The notes: generated by a model not told the origin, from the letters alone. DNA of 57,018 bases from Archaeoglobales archaeon (GCA_029984855.1 JARQZL010000049.1:1-57018); one strand, 5' to 3'. Positions 17,057 through 26,370 are shown, numbered from the stretch's first letter. Program-made: numbers and translations.

Positions 17057-17949
17057 AAATCCAGATATTCGGCGCTGGAGCGATCGGATGCCTCTTCGGG
17101 TATATGCTACAGAAAGCAGGTTACGATGTTATCTTCATAGCAAGAGGGAGACAGCTTGACGCCCTGAAAAAAGGGCTGAAGATTACAGGACTTGTTGATG
17201 ATGAAATCGAAATCAATGTTTGTGGTAAAGCATGTAAAGCAGACTTAACGTTTGTTACAGTGAAGAGCTACGATACTGCTGTTGCAGCCAGAGAACTCGA
17301 AGGAAGAACGGCAATTGTCTGCAGTGTTCAGAACGGAATAGGGAATGAGGACATTCTTGCAGAGAAGATAGATTGCGTTGTTGGAGGTGTCACTACTTAT
17401 GCTGCAAATATCGTTGAATACGGGAAAATATGTTATACAGGTAAGGGTGTAACCTTCCTCGGTGACTGGAAGGGAGAAGGAGAGAAAACGGTTGCAGAAA
17501 TTTTGAAAAGGGCTAAAATGAATGTGGAGATTGAAGAAAACATACGCAGAAAGAAATGGGAGAAAGCCATCGTAAATTCCGTCATAAATCCTCTAACCGC
17601 TTTATTACGAATCGAAAATGGCAAGATTGTGGAAATCGAAGAGATATGGAGTATAGCTCAGACAATAGCAAGAGAGGGGGAGAGAGTAATGAAGGCAATG
17701 GGCTACGATTTCGATGCTGTAAGTGCCGTTAGGGAGGTGGCAATAAAAACGGCAAAAAACAGGTCTTCAATGCTACAGGATGTTGAAAAGTGCAGGAAGA
17801 CAGAAATAGAGGCAATAACTGGAGAGATAGTAAGAAAGGCAGAAAAGCTGAACATCTCAACGCCTGTCAACGAGCTGATGCTGAGACTTGTGAGGGGGCT
17901 GGAACGCTCGATTGCTTTTAGCAACAGGGATTTTAATTTCGAATATTAG
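17053..17949 (+). CDS. panE: 2-dehydropantoate 2-reductase (ketopantoate reductase)
   Basis: PanE reduces ketopantoate to pantoate with NAD(P)H in coenzyme A synthesis. The 298-residue protein has the Rossmann motif FGAGAIGCLFG, the VKSYDT and SVQNGIGNED segments, and the active-site region KKWEKAIVNSVINPLTALL with the catalytic lysine. ATGA overlap with the preceding THUMP gene implies co-translation. Length is typical. Confidence 0.92.
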   Translation: MKIQIFGAGAIGCLFGYMLQKAGYDVIFIARGRQLDALKKGLKITGLVDDEIEINVCGKACKADLTFVTVKSYDTAVAARELEGRTAIVCSVQNGIGNEDILAEKIDCVVGGVTTYAANIVEYGKICYTGKGVTFLGDWKGEGEKTVAEILKRAKMNVEIEENIRRKKWEKAIVNSVINPLTALLRIENGKIVEIEEIWSIAQTIAREGERVMKAMGYDFDAVSAVREVAIKTAKNRSSMLQDVEKCRKTEIEAITGEIVRKAEKLNISTPVNELMLRLVRGLERSIAFSNRDFNFEY

Positions 17950-17990
17950 TATTAAAAAAATTCTTAATAAAGAACTGACACGTCATGGCA

Positions 17991-18005
17991 AAAAGCTTTA
18001 AAACC
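17991..18005 (+). promoter_or_regulatory. TATA box before the CBS gene pair
   Basis: aagctttaaaacc is centred about 26 bases before GTG 18025 and 35 before ATG 18034. A new transcript for the CBS/RNA-ligase group probably starts here. Confidence 0.5.
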
Positions 18006-18033
18006 TTCAGCAGATGTGATACTGGTGTTCGGG

Positions 18034-18579
18034 ATGCAGGCAGATGTTCCAGTGAAGGACATAATGACAAGAGAAGTTTGCACGGGAACTCCAGATGAAA
18101 CCATTTTGAAGGCGGCAAAGAAAATGCTTGAATTTGGAGTGGGAAGTGTTGTGGTCGTCGAAGGTACCAAGCCCGTCGGTATAGTCACCGAGAAAGACCT
18201 GCTTGAAAAAGTTGTAGCAAGAAACAGGGTCCCGTCAGAAGTTTCCCTCAAAGATATTATGAGTTATCCGATTATCACTGTTAAACCCATAACCTCTGTT
18301 AGAGAAGCCGCAGACATCATGCTCAGAAGAGGAATAAGACGTCTTCCAGTTATAGATGGTAGAGATCTGATCGGGATAGTCACGGATACTGATATCCTCA
18401 GTGTCAGTCTCGAAATAGGCGAGCTTCTTGGTCTTGTTAGAGAGCGTTCTTTTGGCTCTCTCAACTTCGTGGAGGAGTTACCTGGGAAATGCGAGAAGTG
18501 CGGGCGTATTTGTGAGAACCTGAAAGAAGTAAATGGCATGAGACTCTGTGAGGACTGTGCTGATGCCTTTGGCGATTAG
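18034..18579 (+). CDS. CBS-pair protein with C-terminal zinc ribbon
   Basis: This 181-residue protein has two CBS motifs forming one Bateman module (VPVKDIMTREVC and SLKDIMSYPIITV) and a C-terminal CxxCGxxC...CxxC zinc ribbon (CEKCGRIC, then LCEDC). CBS pairs bind adenosine nucleotides or SAM and act as sensors. In-frame starts at GTG 18016, GTG 18025 and ATG 18034 are all possible. The TATA box favours 18025 as leaderless, and I give the first ATG as the conservative choice. The next gene is a four-CBS protein, so the two are probably partners. Confidence 0.85.
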   Translation: MQADVPVKDIMTREVCTGTPDETILKAAKKMLEFGVGSVVVVEGTKPVGIVTEKDLLEKVVARNRVPSEVSLKDIMSYPIITVKPITSVREAADIMLRRGIRRLPVIDGRDLIGIVTDTDILSVSLEIGELLGLVRERSFGSLNFVEELPGKCEKCGRICENLKEVNGMRLCEDCADAFGD

Positions 18580-18594
18580 GCCAGGGGTGTGTTG

Positions 18595-19527
18595 ATGAGA
18601 AGGAAAGATGTTTTCTCAGGTGGCAAGAGGGGAGATAATTTCAGGAAAGCTAAGAGAAAACAGCTCAAGCCCGGGACTATAATGGATGTTGCAACAAAGG
18701 ACGTTGTTGCAATACCACCAACATCGACGATAATGGCTGCCGTAAAGGCAATGGATTCATATGGCTTCAGACGCTTGCCGATAGCTGATGCGGGCACGAA
18801 GAGGCTTGAAGGTATAATGACCGCAACGGATATAATAAGCTTTTTTGGTGGAGGAGACAAGCACCTTATAGTTGAGGAAAAGTATGGTAACAACCTTCTC
18901 GCTGCTGTTAACGAAGAAGTGAGGGAAGTTCTGGAGAGGAACGTTATTACTGTGGACTTCACAGCATCTCTCGAGGAAGGACTTGAAGTTATACTGAGAA
19001 GAGGGGTTGGTGGCTGTCCTGTTGTTGATAGGGAGGATAGAGTTGTTGGGATAGTCACCGAGAGAGACTATCTGGAGTATCTTGCAAGGATGAACGTGAA
19101 TGGGGAGGTTACCGGATACATGTCCCGGGCAGTTATAACAGCGAAACCTGAGAGCAGTATAAGGGATGCGATGAGAACAATGATTTCCAGAAAGATAAGG
19201 AGACTCCCTGTGATAAAGGATGGTGTGCTTGTAGGCCTGATAACTTCTTCAACTCTCGTCAGGTTCTTCAGCGGTGAAGCTTTCAGGAGCATTATTACGG
19301 GAGATGCCAGTGACGTTCTGGAAAAACCTCTCAGTTACCTGCTGTCAAACGGGAGCATTCTTGAGTACCCGGAACCTCTGACTCTTGGTCTTGATACAGC
19401 CATGAGTGAGGCTGCAAGGAAGATGATCGAGGGAAACCACGGTGCGGCGCTCATAGTCGGCAACGGAAGGCTTGAGGGAATACTGACTGAGAGAGATGTT
19501 GTCAGATTTATCTACAGAGCAAGATGA
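18595..19527 (+). CDS. Protein with four CBS motifs
   Basis: A 310-residue protein made of two Bateman modules. CBS motifs begin near PGTIMDVATKDVVAI, VREVLERNVITVD, VTGYMSRAVITAK and a fourth ending GHGAALIVGNGRLEG-like (seen as HGAALIVGNGRLEGI). Repeated GIVTERD/GIMTATD/GILTERD segments close the modules. ATG 18595 follows aggggtg by five bases; GTG 18589 lies inside that SD. The stop overlaps the RNA ligase ATG (ATGA). An adenylate-sensing regulator of the ligase or another partner is inference. Confidence 0.85.
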   Translation: MRRKDVFSGGKRGDNFRKAKRKQLKPGTIMDVATKDVVAIPPTSTIMAAVKAMDSYGFRRLPIADAGTKRLEGIMTATDIISFFGGGDKHLIVEEKYGNNLLAAVNEEVREVLERNVITVDFTASLEEGLEVILRRGVGGCPVVDREDRVVGIVTERDYLEYLARMNVNGEVTGYMSRAVITAKPESSIRDAMRTMISRKIRRLPVIKDGVLVGLITSSTLVRFFSGEAFRSIITGDASDVLEKPLSYLLSNGSILEYPEPLTLGLDTAMSEAARKMIEGNHGAALIVGNGRLEGILTERDVVRFIYRAR

Positions 19528-20663
19528 AATTTGTTGCAGAAGCTCTGGGTCTTTCAGAGTCAGCGGCAAGAAAGCTCGAAGAAAGAAGTATTCTTCGCAA
19601 AGCTGTAATCAATCATCCTTTTTTTCAGGATATAATTAACGCTTATGCTCTTGAGAAGAAGTTTGGAGGTTATGAGGATGGCACCTTTGTAGCAAAAACC
19701 GTCAACGGTCTTGAGGTTGTCAGAGGTTACCCGAAGATAAGGCGGGCTTTAACCCTGTATCCAACGCTGAAAAAGCATTTTAGCGGTGAGGTCGCTCTGG
19801 AAGAGAAGATGAATGGCTACAACGTGCGCATTCTCCAGTTCGGAAGAAGAATCTATGCAGTGACGAGAAGGGGCTTTGTCTGTCCGTATACGACCGAAAA
19901 AGCAAGAATTATATTTGATACAGATTTTTTTCGTGACAATCCTGAATTAATGCTTTGCTGCGAAGGAGTTGGCGAGGAGTCGCCCTTTGTTCCCAAACCC
20001 GTCTATGGCAAAAAAATAGATTTTTATGTTTTTGATATAAGGGAAAAAAGAACGAATAAGCCTTTGAGTATTGAAGACAAATCAAAAACGGCGGAAGAAT
20101 ATGGGTTGAAGCTCGCACCAGTTCTGCAGATAGTCGATGCAGAACATGCACACGAAGCCGTTGCCGATGAGATAAAGAAGCTGGGAAAGAAAGGAAGAGA
20201 GGGTGTTGTTGTTAAAGATGTGAACATGAAACAACCACCGGTTAAATACACTACAAGCCAGTCAAACTGCGCTGATTTAAGTTACGCATTCCGCTACTTC
20301 AACGAATACGCAAAGGATTTTATGATTTCAAGAATCGTGAGAGAGGCATTCCAGAGTCTGGAGTTTGGAGATGACAGTGAAGCTTTTAAGAATCGCTGTC
20401 TTCGCCTCGGGGAGTCAATACTCAGGTCGATGGTGGAGAGCATTGAGGATGTGAAGAGGAGGGGAAGAGTTGCCGAAAAAATGAGACTTCGATTCTATAA
20501 CCTTGACGTCTTTGAGCTCTTCAGAGAGCACATAAGGAGGATGGGGGTTGATGCAAGATTCTCTGAGCCTGTGGAGGAAGATGGATATGTCGTTTTTATG
20601 GAGAGGCCCATGATGAGTACAAGCGATAAGATTGCCAGCCTTCTCAAAGGGGGATTCTGGTGA
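19524..20663 (+). CDS. ATP-dependent RNA ligase, archaeal Rnl3 (Pab1020-like)
   Basis: This 379-residue nucleotidyltransferase matches the archaeal homodimeric RNA ligase family that joins or circularises single-stranded RNA. Motif I is KMNG with the adenylated lysine at K95; RGFVCPYTTEK and ELMLCCEGVGE correspond to motifs Ia and III, EGVVVKD to motif IV, and VKYTTSQ to motif V. A helical C-terminal domain follows. It overlaps the four-CBS gene upstream and the DUF1464 gene downstream by ATGA/GTGA junctions. The natural RNA substrate is unknown. Confidence 0.88.
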   Translation: MKFVAEALGLSESAARKLEERSILRKAVINHPFFQDIINAYALEKKFGGYEDGTFVAKTVNGLEVVRGYPKIRRALTLYPTLKKHFSGEVALEEKMNGYNVRILQFGRRIYAVTRRGFVCPYTTEKARIIFDTDFFRDNPELMLCCEGVGEESPFVPKPVYGKKIDFYVFDIREKRTNKPLSIEDKSKTAEEYGLKLAPVLQIVDAEHAHEAVADEIKKLGKKGREGVVVKDVNMKQPPVKYTTSQSNCADLSYAFRYFNEYAKDFMISRIVREAFQSLEFGDDSEAFKNRCLRLGESILRSMVESIEDVKRRGRVAEKMRLRFYNLDVFELFREHIRRMGVDARFSEPVEEDGYVVFMERPMMSTSDKIASLLKGGFW

Positions 20664-21649
20664 TCTCCGCTGGCATAGATGCTGGAACAAAGAGCTACGA
20701 AATATTCTGGCTTGATGATGACGGAGCTGATAAAATAACTTTTCCAACCGAAGAGGTCAGGGAGAATCCGGGATGCATTGTCAATGCACTTGAAGAGATC
20801 AAACCCGATGTTGCCGCTGGCCTTTCAGGTTACGGGTTGCCTGTTAAAGCATTTCAGGAGTTGAATGAAGAGGACATTTCTCTCATGACGTTGAGCTTCG
20901 ATTTACCCTCACTGGGACTCAGAGAGGTTGTGAATATCCTCAAAACAAAAAAACTCCCTGTTTATACAATTCCTGCAGTCATCCACCTGCCAACCGTCCC
21001 AGCGTGGAGGAAGATAAACAGAATTGACATGGGAACTTATGATAAGTTATGTTCTGCCATTCTTGCACTGTATGAGCTATCGCAGGACGGTATTGAAAAC
21101 TTCGTTCTGGTGGAGGCCGGCTTTGGTTTCAATGCATTCATATCCGTCAGAGGGGGAAGAATAGTTGACGGAATTGGTGGAACTTCAGGCTTCCCTGGCT
21201 ATTCCTCTTCGGGCTGTATGGATGGTGAACTGGCTTATCTTCTCAGAGAGTTTCCCAAATCCCTGCTTTTCAGAGGAGGGATCTCAGAGCTCGATGTTTC
21301 TGAAAAGGAGAAGATGGAGTGGCTTGCAGAATTTACGCTGAAGGGTGTGAGAGCTGCAGAAGTAACTGCAAGATCAAAGACAGTCGCAGTATCCGGGAGA
21401 ATGTTTGAGAACAGATACTTCTTTGAAGAATTTAACAGACTTGCCTCTGAATTCGGTTATGAGGTCAGAGGGGTGAGAGGCTTTGGAACTGCGAAGCAAT
21501 CCGCAGAGGGTGCGGCTATTGCTGCAAACGGCATAGCTGGAGGAAGGTTCAGTGGACTTGTTAAACGCACGGGGATTCTGGATGCGAAAGGGACGGTTTT
21601 TGATTATCTGACACCTGAGTTCAGAACCAGAATAGTAAGTATATTTTAG
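20660..21649 (+). CDS. DUF1464 ASKHA-fold protein (predicted kinase-like)
   Basis: A 329-residue protein of the archaeal DUF1464 family with an ASKHA (sugar kinase/hsp70/actin) fold, sometimes labelled butyrate-kinase-like. Visible phosphate-loop features are SAGIDAGTKSYEIFWLDDDG at the N-terminus, NFVLVEAGFGFNAFISVRGG, GGTSGFPGYSSSG and a C-terminal GFGTAKQSAEGAAIAANGIAGG. The start is GTG inside the RNA ligase stop codon (GTGA). Its substrate is not known; the tight link to the RNA ligase suggests a shared process. Confidence 0.78.
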   Translation: MISAGIDAGTKSYEIFWLDDDGADKITFPTEEVRENPGCIVNALEEIKPDVAAGLSGYGLPVKAFQELNEEDISLMTLSFDLPSLGLREVVNILKTKKLPVYTIPAVIHLPTVPAWRKINRIDMGTYDKLCSAILALYELSQDGIENFVLVEAGFGFNAFISVRGGRIVDGIGGTSGFPGYSSSGCMDGELAYLLREFPKSLLFRGGISELDVSEKEKMEWLAEFTLKGVRAAEVTARSKTVAVSGRMFENRYFFEEFNRLASEFGYEVRGVRGFGTAKQSAEGAAIAANGIAGGRFSGLVKRTGILDAKGTVFDYLTPEFRTRIVSIF

Positions 21650-21734
21650 CGATATTTTAGCGAAGCGGTTGGATATTTGCTATTTTATTAAAAAGTCTTT
21701 TTCATTCCAGCATTTCATCCATCAAACTCCACAA

Positions 21735-21792
21735 AGGTTAAATATATCTTTGTGCTCATTATTATTGTTGTTAGGATTACTTGTAGGTGATC
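21735..21792 (+). promoter_or_regulatory. TATA box and strong SD of the archaellum operon
   Basis: A TATA box aggttaaatatatc lies at about 21735-21748. A perfect anti-16S match, ggtgatc (21786-21792), sits four bases before the arlCE ATG. The predicted transcript has a short leader of about 25 bases. Confidence 0.65.
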
Positions 21793-21796
21793 GAAA

Positions 21797-22990
21797 ATGT
21801 TTAAGGGAGCGCTCAAGAAGCTTTCAGGCTCAACAGAGGATAAAAAGAATAAAAAGAGGAAAAAGAGTAGAAAGAAGGAGGAAGAGGAGTTTGACGAAGA
21901 GGTAGTTGAAGAAACTGAAGATATCGAAGATGAAGAGAGTTTTGGCGGGTTTGAAGGTGCAGATATCGAAGATGAGGAAGAAGATGAATTTGAAAAATCC
22001 GGGAAGATAAGTGAACTGGAAACAAGACTGAAAGACCTTGAAAATGACGTTGGTCTGTTCTCATCCAAGCTCAACACCATAAAAGCAGAAAATGAGGAAA
22101 TTGGAAACAGGCTTGCTGAAATCGAAGAAAACGTAAGAAAACTTCTCGGTATTTATGAGATGGTCACGGAGGGGATAAATCCATTTGCTACAGAGGTTAT
22201 GGGAGATGAAGACGGGTTTGGTCTTTTCAGTGCTGTAAACAAGGATAAACCAAAAGAGGACGTTCCAGAGGAACTTGTTTCGAAGGACGCTGAGAGCTTT
22301 TTTGAGGATATAGATGAAGAGGTAGAGGAACCCATTGCCGCTCCGGTGGAAGAAACTTCCAGTACTGGAGATGAAGGTGGCGAGTCTCCTGAAGAGAAAT
22401 TCATGAGGCTTAAAAAAGAGCTTGAGCAACAAAATACACAGGAAGTACAGGAAGAAGCGCCCCAGATCGACTTTGACGCTGAGCTCAATCAAGAAGAACC
22501 TAAGGATATCTACGAAGAACCCGCTCAACCCGCTTATGAAGCTTATGAGGAGCAGTCTCCTGTTCAGGTTGAGAGGAAGAGCGTCTCCGGTCCGTATCTG
22601 AAAAAACTCAGGAGGGATTATATATCGGATATACTTGTGCTGAAGTGGCTTGACTACCTTGTTACGACATTTGGGATAAAGAGGATGGCAGAACTGCTTG
22701 ATTTCTATGTTGATATAGGCTGGATAAGCAGGGAAGTGAAGGAGTTTATGATAAATTGTTCCCGTGGTTACACACTGAGAGATATGCAGTTTGGCAATGA
22801 AGATATGATGGACAGCATGCCAACTCTCAGAGACCATATGAAATCTCTGATATTCATCTCCAAACTGAGCGGGGAGGAAATCAAGATAGAAGATATAGAA
22901 AAGGCTCTCAGGGAAATTGAAGAACTTGAAAGAGAAGTAAATGACTCGATACCTGTGAGCGACCATGGGGCTCTCGACATCGGCTGCTAG
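21797..22990 (+). CDS. arlCE: Archaellum accessory protein ArlC/ArlE fusion
   Basis: A 397-residue soluble archaellum motor protein of the ArlC/D/E (FlaC/D/E) family, part of the cytoplasmic ring that links the motor to CheF. The N-terminal ~75 residues are extremely charged (Lys then Glu/Asp runs). A coiled coil around residues 75-125 corresponds to ArlC. An acidic Pro/Glu linker leads to the C-terminal ArlD/E domain, about 275-350 (GPYLKKLRRDYISDILVLKW and FYVDIGWISREVKEFM). The Euryarchaeota usually have C, D and E as separate or fused genes; here one fused gene stands. It overlaps arlF by 26 bases. Confidence 0.88.
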   Translation: MFKGALKKLSGSTEDKKNKKRKKSRKKEEEEFDEEVVEETEDIEDEESFGGFEGADIEDEEEDEFEKSGKISELETRLKDLENDVGLFSSKLNTIKAENEEIGNRLAEIEENVRKLLGIYEMVTEGINPFATEVMGDEDGFGLFSAVNKDKPKEDVPEELVSKDAESFFEDIDEEVEEPIAAPVEETSSTGDEGGESPEEKFMRLKKELEQQNTQEVQEEAPQIDFDAELNQEEPKDIYEEPAQPAYEAYEEQSPVQVERKSVSGPYLKKLRRDYISDILVLKWLDYLVTTFGIKRMAELLDFYVDIGWISREVKEFMINCSRGYTLRDMQFGNEDMMDSMPTLRDHMKSLIFISKLSGEEIKIEDIEKALREIEELEREVNDSIPVSDHGALDIGC

Positions 22991-23396
22991 TGTCATATTG
23001 CTGGTTGCGATAGTTTTTTCAGCAAGTGTTCTGTTCAACACAATCAATGCAACACAGAACATAGCCCGGCGTGCGCAGATAGAAAAAGGAGATATTGAAT
23101 ATGAGCAACTTCATACCCACATGGAAATTCTCAATGTCACTTACAACTCAACTCTAAGCATCCTGAATATAACTGCCAAAAATGACGGGAGCGAAGAAAT
23201 AGTTGTCGGTGAAATGGATGTTCTGCTGGATGGACAGATATACACCCAGAACGTCACGTCAGTTAAGGTAAATGGTGTTGTAGTTAGTGTCTGGCTCCCC
23301 GAAGAAACTGCAGTAATCAATGTGAGTGTTTCATATCAGCCATCGAGGGTGAAGATAGTGGCTCAAAACGGCGTCTCAGCATACTGGGAGGGATGA
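22965..23396 (+). CDS. arlF: Archaellum stator protein ArlF
   Basis: ArlF binds the S-layer and, with ArlG, anchors the archaellum motor. The 143-residue protein has the usual N-terminal membrane helix (about 4-24, starting MGLSTSAASVILLVAIV), then a beta-rich extracellular domain with several N-x-S/T sites (for example NVTYNST). Its ATG lies inside the arlCE 3' end and its stop is one base before the arlG start. Length and order match ArlF of other euryarchaea. Confidence 0.88.
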   Translation: MGLSTSAASVILLVAIVFSASVLFNTINATQNIARRAQIEKGDIEYEQLHTHMEILNVTYNSTLSILNITAKNDGSEEIVVGEMDVLLDGQIYTQNVTSVKVNGVVVSVWLPEETAVINVSVSYQPSRVKIVAQNGVSAYWEG

Positions 23397-23397
23397 T

Positions 23398-23835
23398 ATG
23401 GCCTCTGCATCTGCCAGTCAGATAGTGTTGTTTATTGCTGCCCTTGTTATATCCTCTGCTGTAGCTGCGGTCATGATGAACACGGTTGGCGAACTCTCTG
23501 GAGTTCTGAGCCAGAAAAACAGGGTTCTCGTTGAGAGCATCAAGGATGATATAACCATAATAAATGACCCGGGGAACATTACTACGAATCCTCTCAAGAT
23601 ATATGTGAAAAATACAGGACTTTCTACGATACCCATTGATAAAAAACTTGTTGATGTGCTTGTTGATGGTGTTTACCAGACGAACTACTCAATTTCATCT
23701 CTCTCCGGAAACACTGAGTGGGAGCCGGGAGACGTTGTTGAACTTGATATAAATGTTACTTTGAGCTCCGGCTCGCATACAGTGAGAATATATGTAAGGG
23801 GCACAGCGTGGGATGAACTCAGATTCAGGGTCTGA
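23398..23835 (+). CDS. arlG: Archaellum stator protein ArlG
   Basis: ArlG forms filaments capped by ArlF to connect the motor to the S-layer. The 145-residue protein has the N-terminal helix ASASQIVLFIAALVISSAV and a beta-sandwich outer domain (KIYVKNTGLSTIPID, then TVRIYVRGTAWDELRFRV). It follows arlF directly. A 124-base gap with its own TATA separates it from arlH. Confidence 0.88.
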   Translation: MASASASQIVLFIAALVISSAVAAVMMNTVGELSGVLSQKNRVLVESIKDDITIINDPGNITTNPLKIYVKNTGLSTIPIDKKLVDVLVDGVYQTNYSISSLSGNTEWEPGDVVELDINVTLSSGSHTVRIYVRGTAWDELRFRV

Positions 23836-23897
23836 TAAGTCGTTAATTCTCTGAAACCAAGAATATTACGCATTTTCAGTCCATCATTATGACAGAA

Positions 23898-23959
23898 ACC
23901 TTTATTAATTTAGATGATAACTATGATAATAGTGATGTTAATTATCAGGAGGTGTTGGA
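23898..23959 (+). promoter_or_regulatory. Internal TATA box and SD for arlH (TTG start)
   Basis: Between arlG and arlH are a TATA-like cctttattaattta (about 23899-23912) and an excellent SD, aggaggtg (23947-23954), five bases before a TTG. The SD decides the TTG start at 23960 and suggests arlH-I-J can be transcribed separately. Confidence 0.6.
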
Positions 23960-24676
23960 TTGTACTCTATCGATCTTGAGAATAGAGACCAGTTAAATGA
24001 GAAACTTGGGGGTGGATTGCCAGAAGGGGCAATCGTCCTTATAGAGGGCAGATACGGTGCCGGGAAAAGTGCTTTAACCCAGCGCATGACTTATGGGATT
24101 TGCGAGGCAGGATATAAAGTTACCCTCGTTTCAACGGAGTTGACAATAAGGCAGTTTCTGACTCAAATGCACTCTCTTACATACAACCGGATAGAGACGC
24201 ATTTGCTAAACGAAAGGATGCTCTTCCTCTATGCAGATCTTGGAAGATTCAGGGGAAAGCGTGAGCTCCTCAAGAGAATGATGGAAGCGAAGGTGATGTG
24301 GAAAGCAGATGTTGTGGCAATAGACACATTTGACGCAATTTTGAGGAACGATGTGACCTTTGATGATCTCGTAAAGCAGGAAAAAGGAAGAAGCGCAGCA
24401 CTTCAGATTATATCTTTCTTTAGGAACATGATAGGAAAGGGCAAGTCTATCATAATTACAATTGACCCAACAAATCTCAGCGAGGACGTCTTGAGCCCAT
24501 TCAGAGCAATCGCTGATGTTTACCTTGAGATAGAGATGATGGAGGTCGGGAATGAAATCAGGAGGAGTATAAACGTCAAAAGGTTTGCGGGGATGGGTGA
24601 GCAGGTAGGAGATAAGATCGGCTTCTCTGTCAGGAGCGGTATCGGTATCGTTATAGAAGCAAGAGCAATAGTGTAA
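23960..24676 (+). CDS. arlH: Archaellum motor ATP-binding protein ArlH
   Basis: ArlH is the KaiC-like protein that binds ATP and docks on ArlI to regulate archaellum assembly and rotation. The 238-residue protein has Walker A GRYGAGKSALT at about residues 30-40, the STELTIRQFL segment and a Walker-B-like strand ADVVAIDTFDAIL. It starts with TTG after a strong SD. It is one of four KaiC-superfamily domains in this window (also 8989-9639, 7832-8992 and 37492-38169). Confidence 0.92.
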   Translation: MYSIDLENRDQLNEKLGGGLPEGAIVLIEGRYGAGKSALTQRMTYGICEAGYKVTLVSTELTIRQFLTQMHSLTYNRIETHLLNERMLFLYADLGRFRGKRELLKRMMEAKVMWKADVVAIDTFDAILRNDVTFDDLVKQEKGRSAALQIISFFRNMIGKGKSIIITIDPTNLSEDVLSPFRAIADVYLEIEMMEVGNEIRRSINVKRFAGMGEQVGDKIGFSVRSGIGIVIEARAIV

Positions 24677-24678
24677 GA

Positions 24679-24692
24679 TTTAATTTATATAA
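24679..24692 (+). promoter_or_regulatory. TATA-like element before arlI
   Basis: ttaatttatataaa lies about 24 bases before ATG 24709 in the 32-base gap after arlH. It may add transcription of arlI-J. Confidence 0.4.
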
Positions 24693-24708
24693 AAGTGAGT
24701 TGGGGTTT

Positions 24709-26361
24709 ATGGCGGCGACAAGACTTCAGCCGGAGCTCAAGAATCTTGCTTACAGATATTCTCACTTAAAGGACCACCTCATCAGCTTCAAGAGAATTAC
24801 CGGGAAATACCCGGTTTATAAAGAAACCCTCACAGATGAAGACAAGAGAAATCGCCGCCCCAACCTCATATACCCCATAGGTGACATGCTATTTGCCCAC
24901 ATCTGGGGTGAAGGAACTCAGGAGACAAGATATTATGTTATAGAACCCCGGCTGAATGAGGAGGAAAAAAGAGGATACAATGTTGTACTTGAACTCGTGC
25001 TTGAACGGTCTGTTATGGAGGAATCTCCTGCATCGGATGAGGAATTTACAGACCTGATTGAAGAGATTTTGAGGGACTCGGTTGTGATAAAAGGAAAGAG
25101 TAGGTCGGGAATAGGATCAATACTGAACCGTTTCGTCAAGTTTAACAGGAAAATCGAAGTTACGAGAGAGACCTACGAAAAATTTCGCTACAGGTTGAAC
25201 AGGGACATCATAGGCATGGGTCCAATCGAACCTCTGATGAGAGATAAGTACTTTGAGGACGTCCATGTGATAAACAGGCAGATAACGTACGGAGTACACA
25301 AGTTTTTTGGAATGGTGAGAACAAACGTGAAGTGGGATAGTGATGAGGAATATGAGCGTTATCTCAAGTCTCTGGGTGAAAGACTTGGCAAACCGATAAG
25401 TGATGCCCATCCGATAATAGATGCAAGACTGCCAGATGGTTCACGTCTTAACCTTATCTACAGTGATGATGTTTCATACCGGGGGTCATCCTTTACAATC
25501 AGGAAATCCAAAGACGTGCCCATCTCTGTCACGCAGCTCATCAAATGGGGAACTCTAACACCGACGCTTGCAGGCTATCTCTGGCTATCGCTTGAGAATG
25601 ATATGAGCCTGATTGTAGCCGGTGAGACTGCAAGTGGTAAGACTACAACGCTTAACGCAATTCTGCCATTTATTCATCACGATGCAAAGATCTACACAGT
25701 CGAGGATACACCAGAGGTTATACCCCCTCACAATGCATGGCAGCAGATGGTTACCAGGGAGAGTGAAGAGGGCAAGGGCGGAGTTACGATGTTCGATTTG
25801 CTGAAAGCAGCACTGCGTTCGAGACCTAACTACATAATAGTTGGTGAGGTCAGAGGTGCAGAGGGTCTGATTGCCTTCCAGGCCATGCAGACAGGTCACC
25901 CAACGATGTTCACATTCCATGCCGCAACTGTTGAGTCTCTCATTCAGAGGCTATCAAGCGACCCGATCAACGTTCCACTTGCTTTCATGGGAAACTGCAA
26001 CATAGCTCTGTTTCAGAACTACATAAAGGGCAAGGGCGTCAGGAGAGTTACAAGCATTCACGAAATTGAAGGATTCTCCAAGCAGTTCAACGGTGTTGTA
26101 ACAAGAGAGGTATTTGAGTACGACTACGTTGAGGACAAAATAATCTTCAAGGGCTTTGCTAATTCGTACATTCTTGAAGAAAAGATAGCTGAAAAAATGG
26201 GACTTCCTGACAGGAGGCAAATTTACAATATACTGGAAGAAAGAGCCAGGATTCTGGAAAGAATGGTTCAGGAGAGGATATTCGACTATTACGAAGTTAA
26301 CGACTTGCTCAAGTCTTACAGGATCAATGGAATTGAGGGATTGCCGTTCAGCATATACTGA
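24709..26361 (+). CDS. arlI: Archaellum motor ATPase ArlI
   Basis: ArlI is the hexameric type II/IV secretion ATPase that drives archaellum assembly and rotation. The 550-residue protein has an N-terminal domain, then the core with RLPDGSRLNLIYSDDVS, Walker A GETASGKTT, an Asp-box/Walker B region LLKAALRSRPNYIIVGEVRG and the His-box segment MQTGHPTMFTFHA. TTG 24700 would add three residues; ATG 24709 is preferred given the TATA position. Family identity is firm. Confidence 0.94.
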   Translation: MAATRLQPELKNLAYRYSHLKDHLISFKRITGKYPVYKETLTDEDKRNRRPNLIYPIGDMLFAHIWGEGTQETRYYVIEPRLNEEEKRGYNVVLELVLERSVMEESPASDEEFTDLIEEILRDSVVIKGKSRSGIGSILNRFVKFNRKIEVTRETYEKFRYRLNRDIIGMGPIEPLMRDKYFEDVHVINRQITYGVHKFFGMVRTNVKWDSDEEYERYLKSLGERLGKPISDAHPIIDARLPDGSRLNLIYSDDVSYRGSSFTIRKSKDVPISVTQLIKWGTLTPTLAGYLWLSLENDMSLIVAGETASGKTTTLNAILPFIHHDAKIYTVEDTPEVIPPHNAWQQMVTRESEEGKGGVTMFDLLKAALRSRPNYIIVGEVRGAEGLIAFQAMQTGHPTMFTFHAATVESLIQRLSSDPINVPLAFMGNCNIALFQNYIKGKGVRRVTSIHEIEGFSKQFNGVVTREVFEYDYVEDKIIFKGFANSYILEEKIAEKMGLPDRRQIYNILEERARILERMVQERIFDYYEVNDLLKSYRINGIEGLPFSIY

Positions 26362-26370
26362 GGTGAGGAT

